Shown here in pieces: positions 10,390 through 21,816 of a DNA stretch of 64,000 bases. Each line of letters starts with the position of its first letter. The stretch's first letter is position 1. Source of the stretch: Viola odorata. Taxonomy: Eukaryota > Streptophyta > Magnoliopsida > Malpighiales > Violaceae. The notes beneath the pieces were generated by a model that was not told the origin of the DNA, ran no database searches, and saw only the letters and a list, made by a program, of their open reading frames with translations. The stretch covers positions 22,986,407 to 23,050,406 of the forward strand of contig OY829539.1 of assembly GCA_963691705.1 (NCBI GenBank). Direction: 5' to 3'. Both the position numbers and the translations under genes were made by a program.

Positions 10390-11168
10390 GAAGACTGGAT
10401 GTATGTGGGGATATCTAAAGACAGGCTGTGAGGACGTGACCTTTCACAACGTTAAAAGACGAGTTGTGGGGACGTGACCTTTCACAATGTTTTAAAAGAC
10501 ATATTGTGGGGACGTGACCTTTCACAACGTTTAAAAAATATGATGTGGGGACATGCCCTTTCACAACATTAAAAAGACATGTTGTGGGGACGTGACCTTT
10601 CACAGCATTAAAAAGACGTGCTATGGGGACGTGACCTTTCACAACGTTTAAAAGACGTGCTGTGGGGATGTGACCTTTCACAACGTTTAAAAGATGTACT
10701 GTGGGGACATGACTTTTCACAACGTTTAAAAGACGTGCTATGGGGACGTGGCCTTACACAGCGTTAAAAAGACGTGTGCTGGAGACGTGACCTTTTACAA
10801 CGTTTAAAAGACGTGCTGTGGGGACGTGACCTTTCACAATATTTTAAAAGACAAGCTGTAGGGACGTGACCTTTCACAACGTTAAAAAGACATGTTGTGG
10901 GGACGTGACCTTTCACAACATTAAAAGACATGTTGTGGGGACGTGACCTTTCACAATGTTAAAAGACATGTTGTTGGGACGTGACCTTTCACAACGTTTT
11001 AAAGACATGTTGTGGGGACGTGACCTTTCACAATGTTTAAAAGATGTGTTATAGGGACGTGACCTTTCACAACGTTAAAAAGACGTGTTGTGGGGACGTG
11101 ACCTTTCACAATGTTTGACAACGTTAAAAAATAGGATGTGGGGACGTGACCTTTCACACCTTTTAAAA
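10390..11168. repeat. tandem array, units of about 39 bp
   Basis: Roughly twenty copies built on TGTGGGGACGTGACCTTTCA followed by CAACGTTTAAAAGACG, with small length changes. There are no unique spacers, so it is not a CRISPR array. It lies between the other array and the upstream break of element L, a 3' untranslated position in Ogre-like elements. Confidence 0.93.
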
Positions 11169-12391
11169 AGACGATCCTTCTTGACTAGTAGAAGATTTTG
11201 GGAGATACTTGCAGTAGACTCGTACAGCGATTATGATTGTTGATCTTATCTAAAGAAGTATTGGAGGGACATCCTACCTCTTTTATCTTGGTTTTGTAGA
11301 CTTCTAATCGGAGAGGAAGAGTGGTTATATACAATTAGAGTTTGATTAGGATTTATTTATTTATTTCTTTTTAGAGATATTATTGAGGGAGGAAACTATA
11401 TATATATATAGCCTCCCTAGGTTTTTTTAAAGAGGAGAACGAGGAGCAACCTCTCTTCTTCTCTTTTCTATAGTTTTGAACTTGTTTCTCCTGTCGTCTT
11501 CAACCTTGAAGATGCAAGAATTTTATATTTAAATAGTTTTACCGTTTTATTTATTTTTCTTGTCTTTCTCTATCTAATCTTTCTTGTTCTTAATAGAGGC
11601 GTTTAAAGCATGAGTATAAGCTTGCATGAGACCTAATCGATCTTATTAATCTTTAAATCTGCATTTAATCAATCTCGTAATTATTTCTAACGTATTTTCC
11701 TTTTGATATTAGACCTGATCAATTAAGGGTTGAATAGATCATGCAACAGTCATTCTTCTTGGCCATGGATTATTGAACAAGAGGATCGAAGTAGACACCT
11801 ACGCGTTGTCGAAATATCCGCGAAATAGTAGGGTGACAGGTTAATCAGATTCAGTCCCGGCTGACACCCGAGGATACTAGATTTGGAGTTGTATTATCCT
11901 AATCAATCATCAGCCAACTCAATAAACCATTTTATCAGCAAGGTGCTAGTTGGTTAGGCATCATCCCAAAGCATACCTGAGGTGGTGTTGATACAGGAGG
12001 GAAGCAGGGGTTATAAGCGTACCTTGATCCTATAGCAACTCTGTAGATTAAAGATGAATACCCATGTGTCTATGATTGCAACTCATATCTCATCGCTTGT
12101 CAAGCCTCTACTAGGAATTTCTCTCATATTTGATATTTTCTTCTTGATCTGTGTCTTGACCAAGAATCTCATTCTTGGCCAAGACAATTATCTGTTTTAT
12201 TTATTTTTCAGTTTTTTTTAGCTTTAGATAAACCCTCCCCTCCCCCCTCATTCACCTTAGTGTTTAATTTTGGTCTTTTATCTTATTTTAAGTCTACCCA
12301 TTCTCTATGGATCGAACCTCTTACCACTATTTGCAATCTTTTATAGGTATTGATAAGTTGTATTTATTTTTTACGGATTCGACACCCATCA
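11169..12391 (+). repeat. LTR fragment, family G, copy 1
   Basis: Non-coding, with a typical 3' LTR end: ATCGAACCTCTTACCAC, a gataagttgtattt segment, then ttcgacacccatca. Parts (caaggtgctagttggttagg; aagaatctcattcttggcc) recur in the same order at 59838-60120, so both are divergent copies of one family. Short open frames have no coding signature. The start could not be placed. The end abuts the truncated LTR of element D. Confidence 0.5.
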
Positions 12392-12645
12392 ATGTGTTTG
12401 ATTTTAAAATTGTGAGACAGATGTCACGTGTAGGATGATTATTTGACTTCATACAATAGACCTATAACCTTAACTCATCCCGTTAACATACCCTTTATAT
12501 AAAAGAAAAGAGTTTTGGGAAACGGGAACTTACTTGATGCCGTTGATAGACTATTAGTGTATACATACTATTTCTATAGTTACCGAAATATCCCCATGTA
12601 TGTGAAAAGACGTAGATACCCTTGATGTATACTTTTGTATTATCA
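12392..12645 (-). repeat. Element D 3' LTR, truncated
   Basis: Matches the last 250 bp of the right LTR (about 21565-21816), from gtgtttgattttaaaa to attatca. The first 310 bp present on the right are absent. The pre-LTR segment on the minus strand contains CGGGCTAGTTTCCAGTTAGG, the D version of a motif that also precedes the 3' LTRs of E and I. Confidence 0.85.
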
Positions 12646-13228
12646 GATGCCTAACTGGAAACTAGCCCGAGTGTTTACCAAGGGTTGTCGTGGAAGCTCC
12701 GGTATATCAGCCAAGCATTTAATTCTTCTGAATTTGCCATTAATACGGCGTGGGTGATAATCATTACTTTTAACATGCGCTTGCTTATGTGGCGCCTTCT
12801 CGTCCACTAAAGTTAAAGTGACTGTTAGGGTTGATTTGATGACGTATCTCCTCGTTTACTATAAAAGTAAACATCGAATCCTGAATAGGCATAAAGTTGG
12901 CACGGGATCAAACTTAGCAATCACGTCTTGCCAAGTGTCACCACCCGATAGAGTCTATGAATAGCCACAAGGAGTGTCCCGACCTTAAATAGTCCTTTTC
13001 ACATTCTTCCCTAGTTTGTCAATCTTTCTTTCATCCACACTCTCTACATTCAAAGGCTTTTTCGCTCCAGCTCTTGAATTCTCCAATCACCAGCCACTTT
13101 CTGACTGAACTCTGTTAATGTACCACATGCAAGCTTTCGTTGTTGAGGTACTTACTTAGCATTTCCCTGTTTCCTTATTTTTAGCATTTTATCTCGTGTG
13201 TTCTTCCCCTCTTTACCAAATCTTCAAC
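12646..13228 (+). other. Spacer between D 3' LTR and antisense ORF region
   Basis: No gene seen. The minus strand holds the conserved pre-LTR motif. The plus strand holds ccttaaatagtcc (about 12982), a TATA-like sequence that could serve the antisense ORF. Confidence 0.4.
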
Positions 13229-15088
13229 CATGCCTCGTGCCCCTCAAATCAAGGCTAAAGTCCACAGTGAACAACTGATAGAGAAAACTCCTTCCAAAAT
13301 CACTGAGATTGGGTAATTATGGACTGGCCTTATCAATATTATGGCTTCCTTACCCAATCGAGATGTTTCCCTTGCCGGCAAGGATATTAAGTTGAATAAT
13401 ACTTTGAAGAAAAATAAAAGCGTGTTATACATAAAGATGTTCTGTATAATCTCTTTTATTGGTTGACTTATTATTTTCTGACTCTAATATTTTTTCTTAT
13501 TTGTAAATATACCGGACGGTTGATTGCTGAAGTCGTTGAGAAGAAAAAATTAGAGAAAATAACAACCACCAAGGGAAAAAACTCTTCCCGTTAAGAGGAA
13601 GAAAGTTGTTGTATCTTCTTCTACTCAACCCAGAATAGTTGTTTCGAAACCGGTACCTGTACCTCAAGTTCCAGTTGCCTCTAAATCTTCTAGTTCACTT
13701 TCTACCCGTATTTCAGATGTAGTTGTGGAGCAAGAAATTGATTTAGCCGTCGCGAGACTTGAAACTGAGACGCGCCCAATAGCCAGCTTTTGTTCAAGTG
13801 ATTTTAATAAGGCTACTTCCGATTCTTCTTCTTCAACTCCTCAAGCAAACATATCGATTTTCTTGGCTCGAGCTTCCAAACATCTTTCCAAATGGAAGAG
13901 AGCTGATGAAGGCTCGTCTGCTAAAAATATACTCCAATCTCATCCTCTAGTCGCCCCTATATTGGCAGCAAATTTTCCTTAATTTTCTAGTAGATCTGAT
14001 GAGGTCCATCTGGTTTTGGTAGGTGACATTCCTTCCGGTGTTCCTATAGCTGCTTTGGTGGTTGGGACTTCTACTTCCCCGATTTATACTTCCTCGATTA
14101 CCATTCACCATCTTGATGAAGCGGTTTGACCGGAACCGCCAAACACCCCAAGTCCTCCTCAACCAATCATCCCTTCTTCTTCAGTTTGGCTTCATTTCGT
14201 TCTTGGGTAGCCTTTACCCATTTTGCCTTTCTAACAGCAAGCTTCATAAGAAACCCTTCAATTTGGATGCTAACCTATCCACTTTAGGTCCCGATGGTGC
14301 AGTCACTCACCGACTGAATTTAAAGGATCTTGGTTATCACGGTTATCGGTCTTTGAGGTTATCGAAGCCCAAGAGTTAAGATGTACGGACTACCACTCTT
14401 ATGATGGAGATCAATATTATTCCGACAAAAAGAGAGGAATTCTAGTGAATGCCCCCCCTTGGTGCTCAATTTGCTCACACTCGAGGTAACGTGTTCACCT
14501 CTCTCAATCAGCTTCAATACATGTACAAATATAGTGCTGAAAAGATAGAGAGGCAAAGGGAGTATATTCGAAAGATGAAGGCCGAATATTAGGATTTTAA
14601 GGATGAAGTGCATAGTGTATCTCAACTCCAAGAGGGAATGAAGGTCGCTTATGATGAATGCAAACTACATTTAGTTTCTACACTTCAAGAAAGAGATACT
14701 ACGCGGGCTAAGGAGGAGGAATTATCGACAACTGTCGATAAGTTGACGTCAGAGCTGCCTGCGGAAAAGGAACAGTCTTTTGTACTTAACCAAGAACTTT
14801 CTTAGAAGAAGTTAGAGCTTGTAGACATTCTAGAAAGGATCCGCCAATGGCAAGGGAAGATGATTGATGTCGTTATTAATGGTTTTCTCGAGTATTATAG
14901 GAGGCCAACTTTAATGCTCAAGTTGTTGCTCTTTATATCGACCAAAGACTTAAGGCCATAACTGAGGAAGACTTTACCCCTCCATCAAGCCTATCTAATT
15001 TTGAGGTAGTGGCCGAGAATGAAGAAAATGAGTAGCCTCCTCTACCGGAAACTCTTCCACTTTTGCCACCAACTACTCCAGAAGAGTA
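13229..15088 (+). pseudogene. Antisense ORF region of Tat element D, broken
   Basis: Opposite in direction to D's gag-pol and next to its 3' LTR. It starts MPRAPQIKAKVHSEQ, with a TTAAATAG TATA-like sequence 240 bp upstream. A basic segment (EKKKLEKITTTKGKN near 13530), a Ser/Pro-rich stretch with ISDVVVEQEIDLAVARLETE (about 13710), a coiled coil (ATG at 14608, QLQEGMKVAYDEC and KEEELSTTVDKLTSEL) and a charged tail follow. Many stops and frame changes break it. The order basic, Ser-rich, coiled coil, then a segment with YY resembles the antisense genes of element E (23317-26623). Introns are possible but not fixed here. Function unknown. Confidence 0.6.
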
Positions 15089-15404
15089 GCTTTTGTCGTT
15101 TCTTGTTCTTGTTATTGTTGTTGTCCTATTTTTGTCTCTATATGGCATCCTATAATCATTGAAGTAAATGATAGAAAAGATAAAAAGACAGAAAGATAGT
15201 GCACTTTTAAGTGCTAATCATTTGAAAGAAAATATCAAACTTCTTCTCATCCCGACATCTATCTTTCATAAGAGTGTCAGTAATACTAATATTTTTTAGA
15301 GAGAACCAAAGAGGAAATCTAGCATGCTCATTATTTAGTTACCTGCAATAGTAACATGGTATTTGGATACTGGTAGCATCCTTATATTACTGATGTAAGT
15401 ACCG

Positions 15405-15885
15405 GAAGGGTGCGGGGATCATTGCCTGCACGTCTGCATCCACAGTTCGTCCTACCGCCTGCTAGAAAGACAGAGCCCAAAGGGTGCATAAAAGCATCCA
15501 TAATCTGCGCTACTGCCAATTACAGTGTCAGAAGGGTGCTATTTTTATTGCTCCATGGTTCCTACCACCATCTGTCGGTGAGATGGAGAAGGTTCTGGGC
15601 TGCATCCATAGTCTGGGCTATAATAACTGTGCCAAAGGGGTGTGTAGAATGTCATCCACACGTCTACATCCACAGTCTGTGCTACCGTCTGCTGGAAAGA
15701 CAGAGTCGGAAGAGTTCGTACAAGCATCCACAATCTGCGCTACTGCCAATTACAGTGCCGAAAGGGTGCTATTTTTATTGCACCACGGTTCTTACCACTA
15801 TCTCTCGAAGAGATGGAGAAGGTTCTGGGTTGCATCCACAGTCCGGGCTACAATAACTGTGCCAGAAGGGTGCGTAGAATACCGT
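15405..15885. repeat. 230-bp tandem duplication in D 3' spacer
   Basis: Two diverged copies with 230-bp spacing. For example tactgccaattacagtg occurs at 15511 and 15741, and gaaggttctgggctgc / gaaggttctgggttgc one period apart. Shorter internal repeats (aagggtgc; atccacagtc) recur. Open frames of about 150 codons across it derive from the repeat and are not accepted as genes. Confidence 0.88.
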
Positions 15886-16029
15886 TCACCTTGGCGATTA
15901 TTCTATCTGCATAAAATAAAGCACACATGTATATTTTTTTAACGTGGTTCAATGTTAAAACTTACATCCATGGTGTTATTATTCATAAACAGGTAGTGGG
16001 GAGTATATCGATCCTTCGATAATACAATT

Positions 16030-17115
16030 TTAAATTGACAATATTCCAAGAATTAATGAATGGTATATCGTTAAGTTCTTCTAGATGATATGCCTCTTTT
16101 CCGATGACTCTGGTGACTTTGTACGATCCTTCTCAATTTAGGCTAATCTTTTCCATCTACTTACCGGCTGCTTTCCTTTAGCGCAATAGTAGGTCTCCCA
16201 CTTTGAACAACCTTTCTTTTACTCGCCGAATATGATACTTTGCCATCCTATGCTTATAAAAAAGCGATTTGAGGACTGCCTCTTCTCGTAACTCCGGTAG
16301 AAGGTCAAGGTTGGCTCTGAGTCTGTCTTCATTCCGTTATTCATTGAAGTATTCTATTCGGAGACGTAAAGCGCCAATTTCTACTAGGGAAACTACTTCA
16401 ACCCCATATGCCATAGCAAATGGGGTCCCTTTAGTACTTTTTTTGGTAGTCATCTAGTAAGCCCACATAACAAACGGTAACTCTTCTGCCCATTTTTCCT
16501 TGCATCCTCTAGATTTTTCTTGATGCCATTGAGGATTGTTCGGTTAGTCACCTTTGTCTGTTTGTTGGTTTGTGGATGAGCTATAGAAGAAAATCATTGC
16601 TCGATTTTGAGTTCCTGACAGTTTTCTTGAAAAAAGGCGCTGGTAAACTATGTACCGTTATCGCTAATGAGGATTCGAGGAATGCTGAATCGCATTATGA
16701 CTTGGTGCAGAAAGAAATGCCACGCCTTTTCTGCAATTATTGTCGGTACTGCTTCAGCTTCTGCCCACTTGGTAAAATAGTCAAATGCTACAGTGACAAA
16801 CTTCAATTGTGGGAAGGCTTTCAGGAAAGGACCGAGGATATCAATCCCCCATTTGGCAAACGGGCATGGACTAACGATTGTCGATATCTCTATGGCCAGT
16901 TGTTGCGGAATCCGTGCAAACTCCTGACATTTCTTACAAGTTCTGACAAAATAATCACAATCTTTTTGTATTGTTGGCCAGTAAAACCCAACCCGTAAAA
17001 CATCTGCTACCATAGTGTTACCGGAAATATGCATTCCATAAATACATTCGCGGATCTCCCTTAGAGTGTAACATTCGCCTGCTTCTGATATGCATTGGGC
17101 TACTGAGTGAGTAAA
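16030..17115 (-). pseudogene. pol: Tat D integrase, catalytic Glu lost
   Basis: A zinc-domain remnant (REIRECIYGMHISGN, then CKKCQEFAR) precedes a core with WGIDILGPF (first Asp) and ILISDNGT (second Asp). The third motif, usually HPQ-NGQ-EVTNRT, reads HPQTNKQTKVTNRT here: the catalytic Glu is Lys and the preceding Gly is Lys, both G-to-A changes. A C-terminal domain (FKVGDLLL, then YKVTRVIGKEAYHLEEL) follows with several stops. It cannot encode an active integrase. Confidence 0.85.
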
Positions 17116-17235
17116 GCATTGACAAATAAGTTCCTCGTCATAGTAAATGCACTTGCTTGCCCATTTGAGGACTTTCTTCTTTTTTGCAACATCTTCCGGT
17201 AATGTTCTATGCTTAAGAAAATCGATTATCGGAAT

Positions 17236-18110
17236 TTACCAGTTAGCCACCTCATCTTGAACACACAGGACCTGATGTTCTTCCATAAAAGAAAGGGTTG
17301 TAACTTCTTCGATCATCACATCTATCGGCATGGCAGCCGATGAGTCAGCGGTTAACTTTGCTATCTCATCTGCTTCTACATTTTCTTCACGAGGCATATG
17401 TTCAATTTTCAACTGGATTCCCCTCCTTTTAGCTTCCGCTAACTCCTTCTGGACCTTCTCTAGATAGTGTTGCATGATAGGATCCCTAGTTTGATAGCGA
17501 CCGTTACCTTGGTCAACTATCAACTTGGAATCTCCATATATGATCACGTTCAGATCCTCTGATTCTCCCTGATCATTATTGCTTTTTACGCTCAGATTTT
17601 TCCCGATACACAAACTAGCTAAGAGTGATTCATATTCCACAGCGTTGTTTGTTAAGGGCATCAATATCTTTAGCGCATATCTCATCTTGAGTCCTTCCGA
17701 TCCCGAAATGATTATACTAGCTCCTGCCAATTCCTGATTCCTTGTACCATCAAGATAAATTAACCACTTATCGTCAAGGGTGCAGGAAAAAGGAAGGTCC
17801 ATGTCCCACATCTCTTTATTTGGTAGATGAGATAACGGCTCTTGATTGAACATACACTTCGCAATGAAATCTACAAAGGCTTGCGCCTTGACTAAGGGTC
17901 GGGACTGGTATTGTAGTCCATAATGTTCCAACTCAATGCTCCATGCTACTATTTGCCCTGAGGTTTCCAATTTTCTCAAACTTCTTTTCAATTGCTGATC
18001 TGTAAGAACTATTGTTGGATGTGCTTGAAAGTACTGGGTCATCTTTCGGGTGGCTTGTACTAAAGCAAATGCTAGTTTCTCAATCCGGCAATATCTTAAC
18101 TATGCATCCT
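17236..18110 (-). pseudogene. pol: Tat D RNase H region (two RNase H-like segments)
   Basis: Near 18100-17900 is the usual gypsy RNase H end (FQAHPTIVLTDQQLKRSL, then VAWSIELEHYGLQY). A second RNase H-like domain follows: KWLIYLDGTRN (first Asp), NNAVEYESLLASL (Glu), VIIYGDSKLIVDQ (Asp) and ENVEADEIAKL (last Asp). A second RNase H of this type characterises Tat and Ogre elements. The frame from 18042 is open for 268 codons, one of the better preserved parts of D. Confidence 0.88.
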
Positions 18111-19075
18111 TTAGTATACGGCCGATGAAATAAACAGGCCTATGAACACCGTCTACATCACGTACCAACACTGCACTTACCACCTCGTCGGCCATACCCA
18201 GGTATAGAAAAAGTGTATCTCCATTCTCCAAGCGTGTCAACAACAAATCAGAGGTTAAATACTCTTTGAGCTTAACAAAGGCTTCTTCGCACTCTTTTGT
18301 CCAACCAAAAGGGACTTCTTTCGAATGAGTTTGAAAAATGGGAGACACTTTTCTCCCTGTTTGGAAATGAATTGGCTAAGGGCGATAACTCTACCGGTAA
18401 GTCTTTGCACCTCCTTGACATTTCTTGGCGATATCATATTGTGAATCACTTTCAGTTTTAAGGGATTAAACTGAATTTCTTCCTTGCTAACAATATAAGT
18501 AAGAAATTTCCCCGTTTGAAATGCAAACATGCATTTCTTAATGTTTACCTTCATGGCATAATTTCGCATGACATTGAAAATCTCTTCTAAGTTAGCCAGG
18601 TGACTTTCAAAACTTTTACTTTTCACCAACATGTCGTCAACATATATACCTCCAGATTCTGGCCAATCTGAGCCACAAATATTTTGTTGGCGGTTCTTTA
18701 GAAAGTGACTCCGATAACAATAGGTGGCCTTTGGGGGTAATAGAGGTCATTTTCTCCTCATCTTCCAAAGCCATCAATATCTTGTGATAACTGGAATTTG
18801 CATCTAATGAATATATTCGTATCTCGCCGTCTGATCCACTAGCTACGCAATCCTTAGCAATGGATAACAATCCTTTGGACAAGCCATATTAAGATTAGTG
18901 AAATCTATGCATATTCTCCATTCACCGTTAGGCTTGGGAACGACTACTGGGTTGGCAAGCCATGGGTGATATTACACCTCCCTAATGAAATTGACTTTCA
19001 ACAAATTTCCTACTTCCTTATCAATTGCATAAGCCTTTTCTTTTGAAAAGGTTCGACACTTCTGCTTCACCGGTT
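18111..19075 (-). pseudogene. pol: Tat D reverse transcriptase, broken
   Basis: Segments in order: WLANPVVVPKPNGEWRICID, CPKDCYPL, then after damage GIYVDDMLVKSKSFESHLA with an intact YVDD (about 18630), KKCMFAFQTGKFL, and EVQRLTGRVIALSQFISKQG. Stops and frameshifts fall mainly between 18900 and 18640, where the palm region is scrambled. A second frame change lies near 18340. Confidence 0.88.
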
Positions 19076-19378
19076 TAGCTTCTAGATTGAAATTTAACTT
19101 ATGCTATGCTACCTCCCTTGGGATACCGGGCATGTCAGACGAAACCCACGAGAATTCACCTTTACATTTGCTCAACAAATTAATTAATTGGTCGCGTCCT
19201 TTCGGATTTAGTTTTTCACTGATCAAAAAGCTTCCATTTTCCACTCCTTATACCGGGACTGGAACCATCTTGTATAGAGCTTGTGTGTGCCTCTCATATG
19301 ACTTCTCCAAGGCATAATCTACTACGCAAATATAACAGTCAAAACTTTCATCAATCATCATAAGATAACATTCCGCAG

Positions 19379-19760
19379 CTAATTTCTGGTCACCTTTGAA
19401 TATGACAACCTCCCATCCCAGGAATGGTATTTCAACTTCAAGTGCCTTTGAGAGATAATAGCTCCAAAAGCATTCAGAAAAGGGCGTCCTACTATAGCAT
19501 TAAATGGTAGATTCAGATGTACCACCATGAAAATTTGTTGTTCGATCCTTTTGGAACTGTCCACTAAGAAGACTATCGGTAACGAAATGACCCCAACAAT
19601 CAGCACGGGCCTACCTTCGACTCTAATAATCAACTTCTCACATGAAATCAAATCAGATTCCATACATTTCATCTTTCTATAGGCAGTCAGAGATAACAGG
19701 TTAATAGCGCTCCCATTATCCACCAAAAGTTCTTCTGACTTCACATTATCTGATAAGTGC
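19379..19760 (-). pseudogene. Tat D aspartic protease
   Basis: ELLVDNGSAINLLSLTAYRKM carries an Asp-Asn-Gly active site in place of DTG or DSG, as is common in Tat proteases. LPFNAIVGRPFLNAFGAIIS is the C-terminal flap and core. The open part is 121 codons. It leads into the RT linker (19076-19378), where only short fragments align. Confidence 0.82.
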
Positions 19761-21142
19761 AGTTAGCATTAAGGCATCATTGTGGGGGTAACTTCCTTCT
19801 CCGGTATCTCTTCATGCTTTCGGTTCTTTATTAAAGTTGACTCCTCAATACTATGATTATAGCCTGTTATTAACATAATCACGACGTGATCATCCGCAGA
19901 CGTTATTAATGCTTCTTTTCCTTTTTCTTTCCACATGTCAATCATTTATGAGCTTGAGCATCCTCCTGCCGCATTCATTTCCTAGCTAAATCCCATCTGG
20001 TTACCGGGATTCTGCACTCTAGCCTTTACGACATACTTGCCCAGGTGTCCCTCTCCAATCAATCGTTCAATAGCCAGTTTCAGTTGAACACAATCTTCTA
20101 TGTCTTGGCTGGATGTCTTGTGGACATGGCAAAAATGATCCCTTCATGATCCCAAGAGTGCTCTAGATTTCCTGATAGGATACCAGATTGGTAATTTTCT
20201 AGCCTTAATTATGGCTAAAATTTCCGCTCTTGGAATCAACAAAGGTCTGGATTTAGAACTCGGCAAATTCGGCATTCTTTCTCTATGAGGTTCCGTTCTC
20301 CTCTCTACCAGTTTCCTTTGCACATGGTCTTTCTAAATTCTTCGCCGGTTGTCGGCCTCCTTCAACTTAACAAAGTTGTGGGCCTTAATTCTCAAAAGAT
20401 CCAGAGTCTTTGGTGGCTTGGTTAATAGTGCATCCTCCAATTTGTCATATACATAGTTTCGCTTGAGCACTTCCATTGCTAGATCCACGTTAACATTCAG
20501 AGTCATAGACATCTCAAATTTAAACCTGTCCAATTAACTCCCCAAAGATGACTTTTTTCAAAATTAAACGTGTCTTCGACATCTCAAAATTAAACTATCT
20601 TCGATGAATTTCAAATAATACCGCTAACGTCTTTTTCAAAGGAATAGCCGTACTGAATCTGCTTCAAAACTTTTCCTCCAATTGCACAAAATTATCAATG
20701 GAGCTAGCCGGTAACTCCTCGAACCACGTTCTAGCCACTCTCGCTAGTGTCAGGATAAAAATCTGACAGAGAGCTTCGTCCTTCCGGGTTGTTCTGCTTG
20801 TGGCGTTACTAGAGGTTAAGTAAAAAGGAATGGAGTGGCAGATAAATTAGTTATCGAATGTGGGACCAAACCTGACAGCATGGACATTATAATATCCATC
20901 CTATCATTTAGTGCGGTGATAGAATCAACAGAATATGGTGCGGGACTCGTAGTGTTGGGTCCTGGAGGTGTTGAAATTGGAAAACTTGAATCTGGACTGG
21001 TATGAAACACTAGTTGGCGATTGTCATGGGTAGATCTTGCAGTTGTGGAAGTTATTGGCATTGTAATCATAGATACATCGCGAGTTAGTATGACAGAGAC
21101 CCTAGCAGGTTGGATTGGGGAAAACTCTTGGTGAGAGGCCAT
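19761..21142 (-). pseudogene. gag: Tat D gag, broken
   Basis: The N-terminus MASHQEFSPIQPARVSV at 21142 lies 90 bp after the PBS. SITALNDRMDIIMSMLSGL is a short amphipathic segment also found in I (ISALRAQLDHLTELAAG). The core is degraded (20820-20540). The segment at 20533-20333 (NVDLAMEVLKRNYVYDKLEDALLTKPPKTLDLLRIKAHNFVKLKEADN in outline) matches the gag of I at about 53570-53460. A zinc-knuckle-like FCHVHKT...DCVQLKLAIERLI lies near 20130-20060. Multiple stops and frameshifts are present. Confidence 0.8.
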
Positions 21143-21230
21143 TTCTTTGTGTGTAAGGCTTAAGAAGTGTAAGGGGTTAAGAAAAAGGACAGTCTTTAGT
21201 TATCAAGGTACTCACTCAATAATCTAAAAT

Positions 21231-21250
21231 CTCTCAATGAAAGCACCAAA
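21231..21250 (-). other. Tat D primer-binding site
   Basis: Directly after the LTR the minus strand reads TTTGGTGCTTTCATTGAGAG. Element I has TTCGGGCTTTCATTGAGAG in the same position. I do not assign the tRNA. Confidence 0.65.
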
Positions 21251-21251
21251 C

Positions 21252-21816
21252 TGATAATGTTGAAATGGGGTGGGGCTAAAAGGTAATACTGATGATCTTT
21301 TATTGATTCCGATGGAAAGATGTTGAGTTCGCGTTCACTTCACAATCACCTGCAAAGCACCAGAGGGGTTGTTCAGGTGTAAACACTCTGACGATCAAGT
21401 CGGTATAAAGATGGATAAAGATGAATATCAGGGAATTAACGGGTAGTTGTAAGGTTATCGGGTTGTATTCTAGAGAGAGAGTTAGTGGTGTGTATTTTTT
21501 GGGTCTGTTTGCCTTTTTAGACAAATGAGGCGGAGTATTTATACCCCCATCTCAATAGGATACACGTTTTTGATTTTAAGATAGTGAGGCAGATGCCACG
21601 CGTAGGATGATTATTTGACTTCATACAATATCCCGATAACCCTAACTCATCTCGTTAATATACCCGTTATATAGAAGAAAAGGGTTTTGGGAAATGGGAA
21701 CTTACCTGATGCCGCCGACAGACTGTTAGTATACACATACCGTTTCTATAGTTATCGGAATATTCTTGTATTGTGAAATGACGTAGATACCCTTAATGTA
21801 TACTTTTGTATTATCA
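21252..21816 (-). repeat. Tat D 5' LTR, 565 bp
   Basis: Minus-strand ends are TGATAATACAAAAG and CAACATTATCA. TATAAATA at 21543-21536 (GGGTATAAATACTCC) is the promoter. The partner at 12392-12645 is truncated. The first five bases outside (aatat, 21817-21821) are the candidate TSD, with no partner left to test it. Confidence 0.9.

Larger units (their letters stand above)
8686..11168 (-). mobile_element. Ogre-like element L, 3' end only
   Basis: Reading on the minus strand (high to low coordinates): two tandem arrays, a polypurine tract, then a partial LTR. LTR end, polypurine tract and the acttccctga-type segment match element J (35889-47303), so they share a family. No coding part is left. 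The upstream edge (about 11168) meets an unrelated LTR fragment. Confidence 0.7.
12392..21816 (-). mobile_element. Tat-lineage Ty3/gypsy element D
   Basis: Minus-strand order: 5' LTR (21816-21252), PBS, gag, protease, RT, dual RNase H region, integrase, a duplicated spacer, an antisense ORF region on the plus strand, then a truncated 3' LTR (12645-12392). The second RNase H segment and antisense ORFs between pol and the 3' LTR point to the Tat clade. All coding parts are damaged. The outer part of the left LTR has been lost against the family-G fragment. Confidence 0.85.

Noticed and set aside
10390..11168. CRISPR-like regular repeats
   Set aside because: Units are contiguous with no unique spacers, in a plant LTR element, with no cas genes.
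15410..15942. Open frames of about 150 codons
   Set aside because: Overlapping frames over the 230-bp duplication; the same residues recur one period later and no family fits.
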